The translations under genes were made by a program, and so were the position numbers. From the NCBI GenBank assembly GCA_027489365.1, contig JAIXZV010000218.1, positions 1-34,101 of the forward strand: a stretch of DNA of 34,101 nucleotides. The letters are read 5' to 3'. A model generated the notes under the pieces. That model saw only the letters and a program-made list of their open reading frames with translations. It ran no database searches and was not told where the DNA came from. Position 1 is the first letter of the stretch, and every line of letters begins with the position of its first letter. Origin of the DNA: Sphingomonadales bacterium. GTDB taxonomy: Bacteria > Pseudomonadota > Alphaproteobacteria > Sphingomonadales > Sphingomonadaceae. This document shows positions 1-11,355 of this stretch, one piece after another.

Positions 1-657
1 ACCGCTAACCGCCGGATCGACGAGCTGGAGGCGTTCTTCCTCGCCGAGTTCGAGGACCGGCTCGCCAATCCGCGTGACGATTTGCTGACCGCGCTCGCGC
101 AGACCGGCGAAGCCCCCGACGGCTTGAGCGTCCATGAGGCGACCACGGTGGCGATCGCGCTGTTCGGCGCAGGCTTCGAAACCACCGCCAATATCATCAG
201 CAATGGGCTATCTCTGCTCAGCCGCCATCCCGAGCAATGGGCGCGTTTGGTCGCCGACCCGACCGGGCTTGCCGGATCGACCAATGAAGAAGTGCTGCGC
301 TACGAAAGCTCGCTCGTCGCGACCTATCGCACCGCGCTCAACGACACGACGATCGCCGGGCATCCGGTGACCGCGGGACAGCGCGTGCTGGCGCTGGTCG
401 GCGCGGCGAACCGCGACGGGCGCAAGTTCGCCGATCCCGAGCGGTTCGACATCGCGCGTGGTTCCGCCGATCACATGTCGTTCGGCGGCGGCATCCATTT
501 TTGCGTCGGGGCCGAGCTCGCGCGGATCGAGGGACGGATCGCGTTCGAACATCTCGCCAGCGTGCTGCCCGGCTTAGAGGTCAATCTCGATACCGCGACG
601 TGGCGCGAGAACTTCCTCTTCCGCGGGCTGACCCGGCTCGAGGCGCATTGGAGCTAG
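1..657 (+). CDS. cytochrome P450, 5'-truncated by window edge
   Basis: Frame open from base 1; I-helix-like AGFETTANII, ExxR-like region, heme-binding FGGGIHFCVGAELAR. Confidence 0.95.
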   Translation, partial: TANRRIDELEAFFLAEFEDRLANPRDDLLTALAQTGEAPDGLSVHEATTVAIALFGAGFETTANIISNGLSLLSRHPEQWARLVADPTGLAGSTNEEVLRYESSLVATYRTALNDTTIAGHPVTAGQRVLALVGAANRDGRKFADPERFDIARGSADHMSFGGGIHFCVGAELARIEGRIAFEHLASVLPGLEVNLDTATWRENFLFRGLTRLEAHWS

Positions 658-662
658 CGGCG

Positions 663-1673
663 ATGGTTGAAAAGACCATGCACGCCTTCACCAGCGACAC
701 GCTCGGCCCGCCCGCAAGCTATCACTTTCGCCGCGTGCCCACCCCTCAACCGGGCACAGGCGAAGTGCGGCTGCGCGTCGAAGCCGTCGCGCTTGGCTAT
801 GTCGATGCGTTGATTGCGGCGGGCGGGTATCAGCACAAGCCGACCGCCCCCTATGTGCCCGGCGCGGAGATTGTCGGCGTGGTCGATTGGGTCGGGCGCG
901 ACGTGCACGGCATTGCGCTGGGCCAGCGGGTCGCGAGCTGGCAATTGCTGGCGGGCGGGGGCCTCGCCGACTATGCGATCGCACCCGCCGCCGCGTTGGT
1001 CGCCCTGCCCGATCGACTGTCGTCGCCGGTCGCCGCATCGATGCTGCTCGATCATTTGACCGCCTGGTATGCGCTGTTCGATCGCGGTGCGTTGAAGCCC
1101 GGCGAAACCGTGCTGGTGCTGGGTGCAGGCGGCGGCATCGGCAGCGCGGCGGTCCAGCTCGCCGCCAGCGCTGGTGCGCGCGTGATCGCCGCCGCGAGCA
1201 GCGCGCACAAGCGCGACTATGCGATCGCGCTGGGGGCCGATTTCGCGATCGATTATAGCGCACCCGACTGGCGCGATACGCTCCGCGACCAACTCGGCCA
1301 TGCGATCGATGTGGTGTTCGATCCGGTCGGCGGCGCGAGTTTCGAACCCGCGTTCCGCACACTCGCCAAGGGCGGGCGGCACCTGATCCTGGGCTTTGCC
1401 GGTGGTGCAGTGCCCACGCTGCCCGCCAATCTGCCGCTGTTGAAGGATGGCGCCCTGATCGGTGTCGATGCGCGCCATCTGTTCGAAAGCGATCCCGGCC
1501 GCGCGCGGGCGATCTGGGACGCGATCTTCGCGCGCGCTGCCGATGGGCATTTGGCACCGCGCCTGCTGCGACACTATGCCTTCGACGAAGCGGCCACTGC
1601 GTTCGGCGCGCTCGGCGGGCGCGACACCCTCGGCAAGATCGTCGTGACGATGGGAGATCGACGCGAGCGGTGA
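663..1673 (+). CDS. zinc-type alcohol dehydrogenase / NADPH:quinone oxidoreductase family protein
   Basis: MDR fold, Rossmann motif VLVLGAGGGIGSAAVQLA; ATG at 663, 5 nt after the P450 stop. Confidence 0.9.
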   Translation: MVEKTMHAFTSDTLGPPASYHFRRVPTPQPGTGEVRLRVEAVALGYVDALIAAGGYQHKPTAPYVPGAEIVGVVDWVGRDVHGIALGQRVASWQLLAGGGLADYAIAPAAALVALPDRLSSPVAASMLLDHLTAWYALFDRGALKPGETVLVLGAGGGIGSAAVQLAASAGARVIAAASSAHKRDYAIALGADFAIDYSAPDWRDTLRDQLGHAIDVVFDPVGGASFEPAFRTLAKGGRHLILGFAGGAVPTLPANLPLLKDGALIGVDARHLFESDPGRARAIWDAIFARAADGHLAPRLLRHYAFDEAATAFGALGGRDTLGKIVVTMGDRRER

Positions 1674-1693
1674 CGCCCGCCGATCGCGATCGG

Positions 1694-2389
1694 CTAAGCG
1701 GCGTCGCTGCGCCGCAAGCGATACCCCACGCCGGGTTCGTTGGTGATGAGCATCGGCCGCGCCGGATCCTCCTCCAGTTTCTGGCGGAGGTTGCGGATCA
1801 CGATGCGCAGATAATCGAGCTGGCGTTCATGCGCTGGTCCCCACACTTCGCGCAGCAAATGGTTATGGCGAATGACGCGGTCGGGGAAACGGGCGAGCTC
1901 GGCCAGCACGTCATATTCCTTGGGCGACAAATGCACCTCTTCCCCGCCGCGCCGCACGCGGTGATGCGCCAGATCGATCTCGATCGGGCCGATCGTCACG
2001 CAGTCGGCCTCGGCGCGGGTCTGGCGTCGGTGGCGGAGCGCCGCCCGAACGCGCGCGAGCAATTCGTCGGTATCGAACGGCTTGGTCAGATAATCGTCGG
2101 CGCCGAGATCGAGCGCGGCGACCTTCTCCGCAGTATCGGTGCGGGCCGAGACGACGATCACCGCCGCCCCGCCGGCGCGCAACAATTGGATCACTTCGAT
2201 CCCGTCGCGGTCGGGCAGGCCGAGGTCGAGCAGTACCACCTCGGGCCGATCGATCGCCAGCGCCGCCAGTCCTGCGCGGCCGTCCGCCGCTTCGATCGCT
2301 TGATACCCCTCGCGCGTCAGGGCGGCCCGGATCAGGCGGCGGATCGCGGCGTCGTCTTCGACGATCAGCACCTTGGCATGAGCGGACAT
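1694..2389 (-). CDS. kdpE: KdpE response regulator, OmpR family
   Basis: Receiver domain (VEDDAAIRRLIRAAL, LLDLGLPDRDG) plus winged-helix C-terminus; directly downstream of kdpC. Confidence 0.92.
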   Translation of the reverse strand: MSAHAKVLIVEDDAAIRRLIRAALTREGYQAIEAADGRAGLAALAIDRPEVVLLDLGLPDRDGIEVIQLLRAGGAAVIVVSARTDTAEKVAALDLGADDYLTKPFDTDELLARVRAALRHRRQTRAEADCVTIGPIEIDLAHHRVRRGGEEVHLSPKEYDVLAELARFPDRVIRHNHLLREVWGPAHERQLDYLRIVIRNLRQKLEEDPARPMLITNEPGVGYRLRRSDAA

Positions 2390-2398
2390 GCCGTCCGA

Positions 2399-2994
2399 TT
2401 AACGCGCCTGCCCCGCGCGGTCGAGCGCAAGGTTGAGCGCGAGGACATTGACGCGCGCTTCGCCGATAAAGCCGAGCCAGGGTTGTTCGGTCTGCGCCGC
2501 GATCAACGCGCGGACGCGCTCGATCGGAAGATTGCGTGCCGTTGCTACGCGCTGCGCCTGAAAAAGCGCCGCCTCCGGGCTGATATGGGGGTCGAGCCCG
2601 GAGGCGGAAGTTGTCACCAGATCGGCGGGAACAGTTGAACCTGGCGATGACGGAAGCGCGGCAAGATCGGTGCGGACGCGATCGGAAAGGGCTTTGCTGG
2701 TCGGCCCGAGATTGGAGCCGGACGAGGCGAGCGCGTCATAGCCCTTGCCCGCCGCAGACGGGCGACCGTGGAAATAGCGCTCGCCCTGGAACACCTGGCC
2801 GATCAGGGCGGAGCCGATTACACGGCCCTGCCCGTCGCGGACCAGGCTGCCGTTCGCCTGGGACGGGAACAGCGCCTGCGCGATGCCGGTCAGCGCGAGC
2901 GGATAGGCAAGCCCGAGCAACAGCGCGAACAGGGCGGTCATGACGAGCGCGGGGCGCAGCGAAGTCTTGAGATCGGTCAGCATGACGAGAACTT

Positions 2995-2998
<4 letters not shown>
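2399..2998 (-). CDS. kdpC: K+-transporting ATPase subunit C
   Basis: KdpC motifs ([46 protein letters not shown]); overlaps kdpB stop. Confidence 0.96.
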
Positions 2999-5028
<2,030 letters not shown>

Positions 5029-5031
5029 CCT

Positions 5032-6732
5032 TTAAAAGAGCTGACCGCGCAGCATCGCGACTTGTTCGGCGATCGGGCCGAGCGCGAGGCTGGGGAGGAA
5101 GGTGAGGCCGCCGAGGATCAGGATCACGCCGACCAGCAGACCGATCCACAGCGGACCGGTGGTGGGGAACGAACCCGGTCCGCCCGGCGCATGTTTCTTG
5201 GCGGCGAGGCTCCCGGCAATCGCGAGTGCCGGCACGATCACAAAGAAGCGGCCGAGCCACATCGCGATCGACAGCAACCCGTCATACCAGGGCGTGGCAG
5301 CGGTGAGGCCGGCGAAGGCTGAGCCGTTGTTGCCGGTCGCCGATCTGAAGGCGTAGAGGATCTCGGTGAAGCCGTGCGGCCCCTTGTTGAGCGGACCGGC
5401 CAGGCCGTCCGTGCTGATCGCCGACAGCGCGGTCAGGCCGAGGATGCACAGCGGCAGCACCGCGATCGCCAGCACCGCGAGCTTGACCTCGCGCGCCTCG
5501 ATCTTCTTGCCGACATATTCCGGCGTGCGTCCGACCATCAGCCCCGCCACGAACACGCTGAGGATGGCGAACAGCAGGAAGCCGTAGATGCCTGCGCCGA
5601 CGCCGCCGACGACGATCTCGCCGAGCTGGATGTTGACGAGCGGGATCATCCCGCCGATCGGCGTGAAGCTGTCGTGCATGGCATTGACCGCGCCGCACGA
5701 TGCCGCCGTCGTGACGACCGCGAAGAGCGAGGATGCGGCGACGCCGAAGCGCACTTCCTTGCCCTCCATATTGCCCCCGGCGACACCCGCCGCGTGCATC
5801 GCGGTGGTGCCGGCACTTTCCGCCCAATAGGTTACGGTGACGCCTGCGAGGAACAGCACCGCCATCGCCCCCAGGATCGCCCAGCCCTGGCGCGTGTCGG
5901 CGACCGCCTTGCCGAAAGTGTAGGTGAGGCCGACGCCGAGCACGAAGATCGACAGCATCTGGACGAGATTGGTCAGCGCGGTCGGATTTTCGAACGGGTG
6001 CGCCGAATTGGCGTTGAAGAAGCCGCCACCATTGGTGCCGAGCATCTTGATCGCTTCCTGGCTGGCGACAGGGCCGAGCCCGATCGTCTGCACCGCGCCC
6101 TCGATCGTGTGGCCGTCGATCGACGCGGCCAGCGTCTGCGGCACGCCGCTTGCGACGAGATACAGCGCATAAACGATGCTGACCGGCAGCAGGACGTAAA
6201 GCGTCACCCGCGTCATATCGGCCCAGAAATTGCCGATCGTGCCCTTCTCGCGCCGGGCAAAGCCGCGGAACAGCGCGAAGGCGATCGCGATGCCGGTCGC
6301 GGCGCTGGCAAAATTGTGGATGGTGAGCGCCAGCATCTGGCTCAGGTTCGACAGCGTCTCGCCCGAATAGCTCTGCCAATTGGTGTTGGTCGCGAAACTG
6401 ATCGCGGTGTTCATCGCGAGATGCGGGTCCTGCCCCGCCAGGCCGCGCGGATTGAACGGCAGCACCGCTTGCGCGCGCAGGATGACATAGGTCAGCAGCG
6501 CCAGCACCACGTTGAACGCGAGCATGTGCAGCGCATAGCGCCGCCAGCCTTGCTCCTCGCCGGGATCGATTCCGGCGGCGCGATAGAAACCGCGCTCGAC
6601 CGGACCGAGCACGGCATGAAGCGGCGTTTGGCGCCCTTCATACAGCGCAAACAGCCACAGCCCGACGGGCTTGGCGAGGGCCGCCATGATGGCGACGAAC
6701 AGCGCAATCAGCGCCCAGCCGGCAAGAGTCAT
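5032..6732 (-). CDS. kdpA: K+-transporting ATPase subunit A
   Basis: [34 protein letters not shown] selectivity filter regions. Confidence 0.98.
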   Translation of the reverse strand: MTLAGWALIALFVAIMAALAKPVGLWLFALYEGRQTPLHAVLGPVERGFYRAAGIDPGEEQGWRRYALHMLAFNVVLALLTYVILRAQAVLPFNPRGLAGQDPHLAMNTAISFATNTNWQSYSGETLSNLSQMLALTIHNFASAATGIAIAFALFRGFARREKGTIGNFWADMTRVTLYVLLPVSIVYALYLVASGVPQTLAASIDGHTIEGAVQTIGLGPVASQEAIKMLGTNGGGFFNANSAHPFENPTALTNLVQMLSIFVLGVGLTYTFGKAVADTRQGWAILGAMAVLFLAGVTVTYWAESAGTTAMHAAGVAGGNMEGKEVRFGVAASSLFAVVTTAASCGAVNAMHDSFTPIGGMIPLVNIQLGEIVVGGVGAGIYGFLLFAILSVFVAGLMVGRTPEYVGKKIEAREVKLAVLAIAVLPLCILGLTALSAISTDGLAGPLNKGPHGFTEILYAFRSATGNNGSAFAGLTAATPWYDGLLSIAMWLGRFFVIVPALAIAGSLAAKKHAPGGPGSFPTTGPLWIGLLVGVILILGGLTFLPSLALGPIAEQVAMLRGQLF

Positions 6733-6746
6733 CGGTGCCGTGTCCT

Positions 6747-6836
6747 TCAGAAGCGTTCGGGCCGCAGCAGAACCGCGACGAGGTAGATGAGGAGGGCGAC
6801 CGCGGTCAGCCCGGCGAGCAGAAGATCGTGCGGCAT
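6747..6836 (-). CDS. kdpF: KdpF small subunit (29 aa)
   Basis: Manual translation [29 protein letters not shown]; single TM, C-terminal RPERF typical of KdpF; immediately upstream of kdpA; absent from ORF track because of size. Confidence 0.9.
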   Translation of the reverse strand: MPHDLLLAGLTAVALLIYLVAVLLRPERF

Positions 6837-6838
6837 CG

Positions 6839-6922
6839 TCACGCGCCGTCGCACAGCCGGACGAAGCCGAGGGTCAGCAGGACCAGCCCGCCGAAGATCG
6901 CGAGCCACAGGAGATCAGCCAT
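6839..6922 (-). CDS. small single-TM protein upstream of kdpF (27 aa; 28 aa if the ATG at 6925 is used)
   Basis: Manual translation [27 protein letters not shown]; ends 2 nt before kdpF start; hydrophobic helix followed by FVRLCDGA. Confidence 0.7.
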   Translation of the reverse strand: MADLLWLAIFGGLVLLTLGFVRLCDGA

Positions 6923-7092
6923 CATGCGCCTTTCATGTCCGCAGCGGTGCGGCGGATGGCGGCGATCTAGGCGCTCGGCGCATTAAGGTTCGCGGGCGAA
7001 AGCGATGCCGCGCCGTTAAGAAGCCATAAAGATCACCACGTACGGCGCGGCACGGGCTTGTCCTGAACGCCGCCGCGGCACAGGAATGGCGC

Positions 7093-9732
7093 GTGACCGA
7101 CGACCGCCCCTCCCCCGATGCCCTGCTCCGCGCCGCCCGCCGTGCCGGGCGCGGGCGGCTGAAGATTTTTCTGGGGGCCGCCCCCGGCGTCGGCAAGACA
7201 TTCGAAATGTTGCGCGAAGGAGCCGAGCGGCTGGCGGCGGGGGTCGATGTGGTCCTCGCGATCGTCGAGACGCACGGCCGCGCCGAGACCGAGGCGCTCG
7301 TCACCCCGTTCGAAGTCGTGCCGCGACGGCTGATCGATTATCAGGGCCACCAATTGGCAGAAATGGACCTCGATGCGGTCCTCGCGCGCCGCCCGGCGCT
7401 CGCGCTGGTCGACGAATTCGCCCATACCAACGTCACCGGCAGCCGCCACCCGAAGCGCTGGCAGGACGTGGCCGAGCTGCGCGACGCCGGCATCGATGTC
7501 TATACGACGCTCAACATCCAGCATGTCGAAAGCCTCAACGACGTGGTGGCGAGCTTCACCCGCGTCCGCGTCCGCGAGACCGTGCCCGACGGCGTGTTCG
7601 ACGATGCCGAGATCGAAGTGGTCGACCTGCCGCCCGACGAGCTGATCGAGCGGTTGCGGGCGGGCAAGGTCTACGTCCCGGCCGAGGCGACACGCGCGCT
7701 CGACCGCTTCTTTTCCAAGGCCAATCTGTCCGCTCTGCGCGAAATGGCGCTGCGCCGCGCGGCCGAAAGCGTCGACCGCGCGATGCTCGACGATCTCGAC
7801 GCCGCCGCGATTCCCGGCACCTTTGCCGGTGGCGAGCGCGTGCTGGTGGCGGTGAGCGAGCTGGCCGGGGCCGACGCGCTGGTCCGGGTCGGCAAGCGGC
7901 TCGCCGATGCGCTGAAGGCGCCGTGGCAAGCGGTCTTCATCGAAACCCCGCGCGCCGCCGCGTTCAAGGACGATCAACGGCGCGCGGTCGCGCAGACGCT
8001 GAGCCTCGCCGCCTCGCTCGGCGCGACGATCGCGACCGTCCCCGCCGCCAGCGTGACCGAGGGGCTGCTCACCCATATCGACGGAATGCGCGCGACGCAG
8101 CTCGTCATCGGGCGATCGGTGCGCACCGCCTGGTTCCGACTGCGCCATGGTTCGGTGGTCGATCGCGTGCTGGTCGCGAGCCGCAATTTGGCGGTCCATG
8201 TCATCCCCGCCGGGCCGACGCCCCCACCGGCGCGCGTGTCGGATTGGACCAGCGGATGGAGCGGCCCGGGCGACTATGCGATCGCCGCGCTGCTGATCGC
8301 GGCGACGGTTGGCCTCGGCAAGCTCAGCGAACCGTTGATCGGGGCGGGCGGCATCGATTTGCTGTTCCTGCTGCCGGTCATCATCGTCGCCAGCCGCTTC
8401 GGGTTTCGGCCCGGCATCGCGGCCAGTCTGCTCGCGGGCCTCGCCTATAATTTCTTCTTCCTTGTGCCGCTCTACACGTTCACGATTGCCGACCCGCAAA
8501 GCGTGCTGACGCAATTCGTGCTGATCGGGATCGCCGCGTTCAGCGCGACGCTAACCGACCGGCTGCGCGCCCGCGCGCGGATCGGGACGCGCAGCGCCGA
8601 GGAAAATGCCGCGATCGCCGCCTTCGGTCAGGCCCTCGCCCGCGTGTCCGATTGGGAGCGGACCAGCGCCACCGTCTGTGAAGAAATGCACCGCTTGCTC
8701 GGCGTGCCGATCGTCCTGCTCAACTGGCAGGAGGGCGAAGCGCAGGTCGCGGCGCAATGTCCGGCGGACGCCCCAATCCTGACCCCGGTCGATCGCGCTG
8801 CCGCCGATTGGGCGTGGAGCCGGGGCGAAGCCGCAGGAGCGGGCACGGGCACGCTGGTCGCCGCCGATTGGCAGTTTCAGCCGCTCAAGACCGCGCTCGG
8901 GGTGCTTGCCGTCGTCGCGATCGGTCGCCAGCCGAGCGGCGATCCGATCGGGGCGGATCGCGCCATGCTATTGACCACGCTGCTCGGCCAGGCAGCGCTG
9001 TCGCACGAGCGCTTGCGGCTGGAGGACGAAGTGCGCGAGGTCAGCGTGCTGAAGGAGCGCGACCGGTTGCGCGCCGCCTTGCTCTCTTCGATCGGGCACG
9101 ATCTGCGCACGCCGCTCACCGCGGTCGCGGCGTCGATCGATTCGCTCGCGCGGCAAGCGCCCGCCTCACCCGACATCGCCACCGCCCGCGCCGAAGTCGA
9201 TCGCTTGCGCCGCTTCCTCGACAATCTGCTCGATATGGTGCGGATCGATACCGGCGCGCTCAACGTCGAGCTCGAGCCGGTCGATCTGACCGACGCGGTC
9301 GCCGCCGCCGCCGCCGACCTGCGCGACGTGCTGGCCGGTCACCCGATCGATTTGCACGTGCCGCCCGATCTGCCGTTGGTGACGGTCGATCCGGTGTTGC
9401 TGCACCATATCCTGATCAATTTGCTGGCCAATGCGGCGGTCCACGGCGCAGCCGACGGGCGCATCGCGATCATCGGGCACCGCACGATCGACGGCGTCAC
9501 GCTGGCACTGCGCGATCAGGGCCCCGGCCTGCCGCCCGGCCCGCCAGACGCGATCTTCGAGACGTTCGTGCGCGGTGCCGGCTCGGACCGGCGCGGCGGC
9601 AGCGGTCTCGGCCTCGCCATCTCCAAGGGCTTCGCGGATGCGATGGGCGTGCGGATCGACGCGCGCAACGGCCCCGAAGGTGGCGCCGAGTTTGTACTGC
9701 GCTTCGATGCGGTGGCGGCATCGCCGGTTTGA
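7093..9732 (+). CDS. kdpD: KdpD osmosensitive K+ channel sensor histidine kinase
   Basis: N-terminal KdpD domain (RGRLKIFLGAAPGVGKTFEML), USP-like region, TMs, SSIGHDLRTPLTAV H-box, G-box GGSGLGLAISKGFADAMG. Confidence 0.96.
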   Translation: MTDDRPSPDALLRAARRAGRGRLKIFLGAAPGVGKTFEMLREGAERLAAGVDVVLAIVETHGRAETEALVTPFEVVPRRLIDYQGHQLAEMDLDAVLARRPALALVDEFAHTNVTGSRHPKRWQDVAELRDAGIDVYTTLNIQHVESLNDVVASFTRVRVRETVPDGVFDDAEIEVVDLPPDELIERLRAGKVYVPAEATRALDRFFSKANLSALREMALRRAAESVDRAMLDDLDAAAIPGTFAGGERVLVAVSELAGADALVRVGKRLADALKAPWQAVFIETPRAAAFKDDQRRAVAQTLSLAASLGATIATVPAASVTEGLLTHIDGMRATQLVIGRSVRTAWFRLRHGSVVDRVLVASRNLAVHVIPAGPTPPPARVSDWTSGWSGPGDYAIAALLIAATVGLGKLSEPLIGAGGIDLLFLLPVIIVASRFGFRPGIAASLLAGLAYNFFFLVPLYTFTIADPQSVLTQFVLIGIAAFSATLTDRLRARARIGTRSAEENAAIAAFGQALARVSDWERTSATVCEEMHRLLGVPIVLLNWQEGEAQVAAQCPADAPILTPVDRAAADWAWSRGEAAGAGTGTLVAADWQFQPLKTALGVLAVVAIGRQPSGDPIGADRAMLLTTLLGQAALSHERLRLEDEVREVSVLKERDRLRAALLSSIGHDLRTPLTAVAASIDSLARQAPASPDIATARAEVDRLRRFLDNLLDMVRIDTGALNVELEPVDLTDAVAAAAADLRDVLAGHPIDLHVPPDLPLVTVDPVLLHHILINLLANAAVHGAADGRIAIIGHRTIDGVTLALRDQGPGLPPGPPDAIFETFVRGAGSDRRGGSGLGLAISKGFADAMGVRIDARNGPEGGAEFVLRFDAVAASPV

Positions 9733-9970
9733 CGGGGCGCGGCGGTTACGGTCGCCGAGCATAAAAGCGGTTGTCCCCGCAGCGCCACCGACGGAACACA
9801 CTGGGGTATCGTACAACACTGTCCGAGTTTGCGATCGAAAAGATCGGCGAGGGACCGCCCCGAAAGTCCAAGCGCGATCGATCAGGTCCAAGCGTTGTTA
9901 CCGTGCACCCCACGCCGCCGCATCATCGCTGTTGATCGTAACCAGCCCGAATTGCGCACGAAGAAGTAGC

Positions 9971-10002
9971 CAAGTAATCATGCATTAATGCCTTGTTACT
10001 TG
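9971..10002. promoter_or_regulatory. concentric dyad, candidate operator
   Basis: CAAGTAA-TCAT-GCATTAATGC-CTTG-TTACTTG: 7-bp outer arms and a 10-bp inner palindrome share one centre. Confidence 0.5.
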
Positions 10003-10035
10003 CCGAGTATTTTAAATATTGTCGGAATTTTTGAA

Positions 10036-10064
10036 TTGACACTATGCAGGAAAATTTCGATACG
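10036..10064 (+). promoter_or_regulatory. candidate sigma70-type promoter for the 57-aa peptide gene
   Basis: Perfect TTGACA (10036-10041), 17-bp spacer, weak -10 GATACG; upstream sequence AT-rich. Confidence 0.4.
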
Positions 10065-10099
10065 CCGCTCCGTTATAAATTGATAAAGAAAGAATATTC

Positions 10100-10273
10100 A
10101 TGGATACGGATAATGAAATGCAGGCGGCCACTACGCAGAGCGTCGATTCAAAGAGAAAACCTTGGAAATCGCCTGCGCTGATATTCTCGGAATTTGTAAA
10201 GTCGACGGAGAAACTGTCGTCACCGACCGAGTTCTACGTGCCTCAGTTTCGCCGGACGCTGGGCCCCTCGTGA
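10100..10273 (+). CDS. 57-aa leader-like peptide, candidate modified-peptide precursor
   Basis: Manual translation MDTDNEMQAATTQSVDSKRKPWKSPALIFSEFVKSTEKLSSPTEFYVPQFRRTLGPS; purine-rich AAAGAAAGA upstream of ATG; not in ORF track because of size. Confidence 0.6.
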   Translation: MDTDNEMQAATTQSVDSKRKPWKSPALIFSEFVKSTEKLSSPTEFYVPQFRRTLGPS

Positions 10274-10434
10274 CCGGGCCGGTGGCGGGCCACTCCCAAT
10301 ATCGACGCATACAGATTCAGCCTTGTCCGAACCGAGCCTCCGCGCGGGAAACCCGTCGCTCTGGCCCCGGCTCGTAACCAAGGTTAATCATTCCGAGAAA
10401 TGCCGATTTCGGCAGCTCTCATACCAGGCCTGAT

Positions 10435-11355
10435 ATGCATCCGATTGACGCCCGCACCCTCGAAGTGTTTCGCGCCGTAGCCGAAACCGGCTCCGCAACC
10501 CGTGCGGCCGAACGGTTGAACTCAACCCAGCCGAGCATCACCCGCACGATCGGCGCGTTCGAACAGCAATGCGGCTTTTCGCTGTTCGATCGCGGGCGTT
10601 ACGGCATGACTTTGACCGAGGCCGGCAGTGTCCTGCTGGAATCGGTGGAGCGCAATTTCGCCGGCCTGAACAGGATCCAGCACGCGATCGGACAATTGCG
10701 CCAGGGGCTGCCCGGAACGCTGCGCGCCGTTGCCGTTCCGGTGATCGCGGAAGGCGCGCTGTGCACGATCTTCGGCGCCTTTACTCGCGCCCATCCGCGC
10801 GTCGGTATCAACATCAAATCGGCACGCCCGGAGATGGTGATCAACGACATCCTGACCGGCGACGTCGATATGGGGGCGATCATCGGCTCCCCGCCGCAGG
10901 GGTTCGATCTCGAAGTCCGGGTGATCGGACAGCGGCGCATGAAGCTGGCGGTGCCGAGCGACCATCGTCTCGCCAATCGCGAGCGCGTGCATTTCCGTGA
11001 GCTTCATGACGAAGCCTTTGTGCTGATCGTCCAGCCGCACAATATCCGGCTCGCGGTCGACCGGATGATGAACGATTTCGGGGTTCGCCCATCGGTAACC
11101 CACGAGGTGTCGACTCAGCGCACGGTTGTCGAACTGGCACGACGCAGCGGCGCGATCGGCTTTGCCGACGACGAGATCATCGCCTCGGTCGCCGATGGTG
11201 CGGTGAAAGCGATCGAGCTCGACCCGCCGACCGAGTGGAACATCAATCTGATCCACCGTCGTGACCGGAAATACTCCCAGGTGTTCACGGCTTTCCTGAG
11301 TTGGCTGGAGGAAAGCCATCCGGTCGCCCCGGCTCCTTCAGGCGTCGCGGGATGA
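10435..11355 (+). CDS. LysR-family transcriptional regulator
   Basis: N-terminal wHTH (LEVFRAVAETGSATRAAERLNSTQPSITRTIGAFEQQCGFSLFDR) plus substrate-binding domain. Confidence 0.95.
   Translation: MHPIDARTLEVFRAVAETGSATRAAERLNSTQPSITRTIGAFEQQCGFSLFDRGRYGMTLTEAGSVLLESVERNFAGLNRIQHAIGQLRQGLPGTLRAVAVPVIAEGALCTIFGAFTRAHPRVGINIKSARPEMVINDILTGDVDMGAIIGSPPQGFDLEVRVIGQRRMKLAVPSDHRLANRERVHFRELHDEAFVLIVQPHNIRLAVDRMMNDFGVRPSVTHEVSTQRTVVELARRSGAIGFADDEIIASVADGAVKAIELDPPTEWNINLIHRRDRKYSQVFTAFLSWLEESHPVAPAPSGVAG

Noticed and set aside
10100-10273. Classical lasso peptide precursor
   Set aside because: Leader motif is suggestive, but no lasso cyclase, B-type protease or PqqD-like gene is in the window, and no Gly/Ala/Ser/Cys core start with an Asp/Glu at ring position 7-9 fits after the leader Thr.
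10162-10377. 71-aa ORF in the AT-rich island
   Set aside because: TTG start, no RBS, overlaps in another frame the better-supported 10100-10273 ORF.
10400-10480. 26-aa ORF overlapping the LysR start out of frame
   Set aside because: No distinctive RBS or composition; short ORFs of this size are expected by chance.
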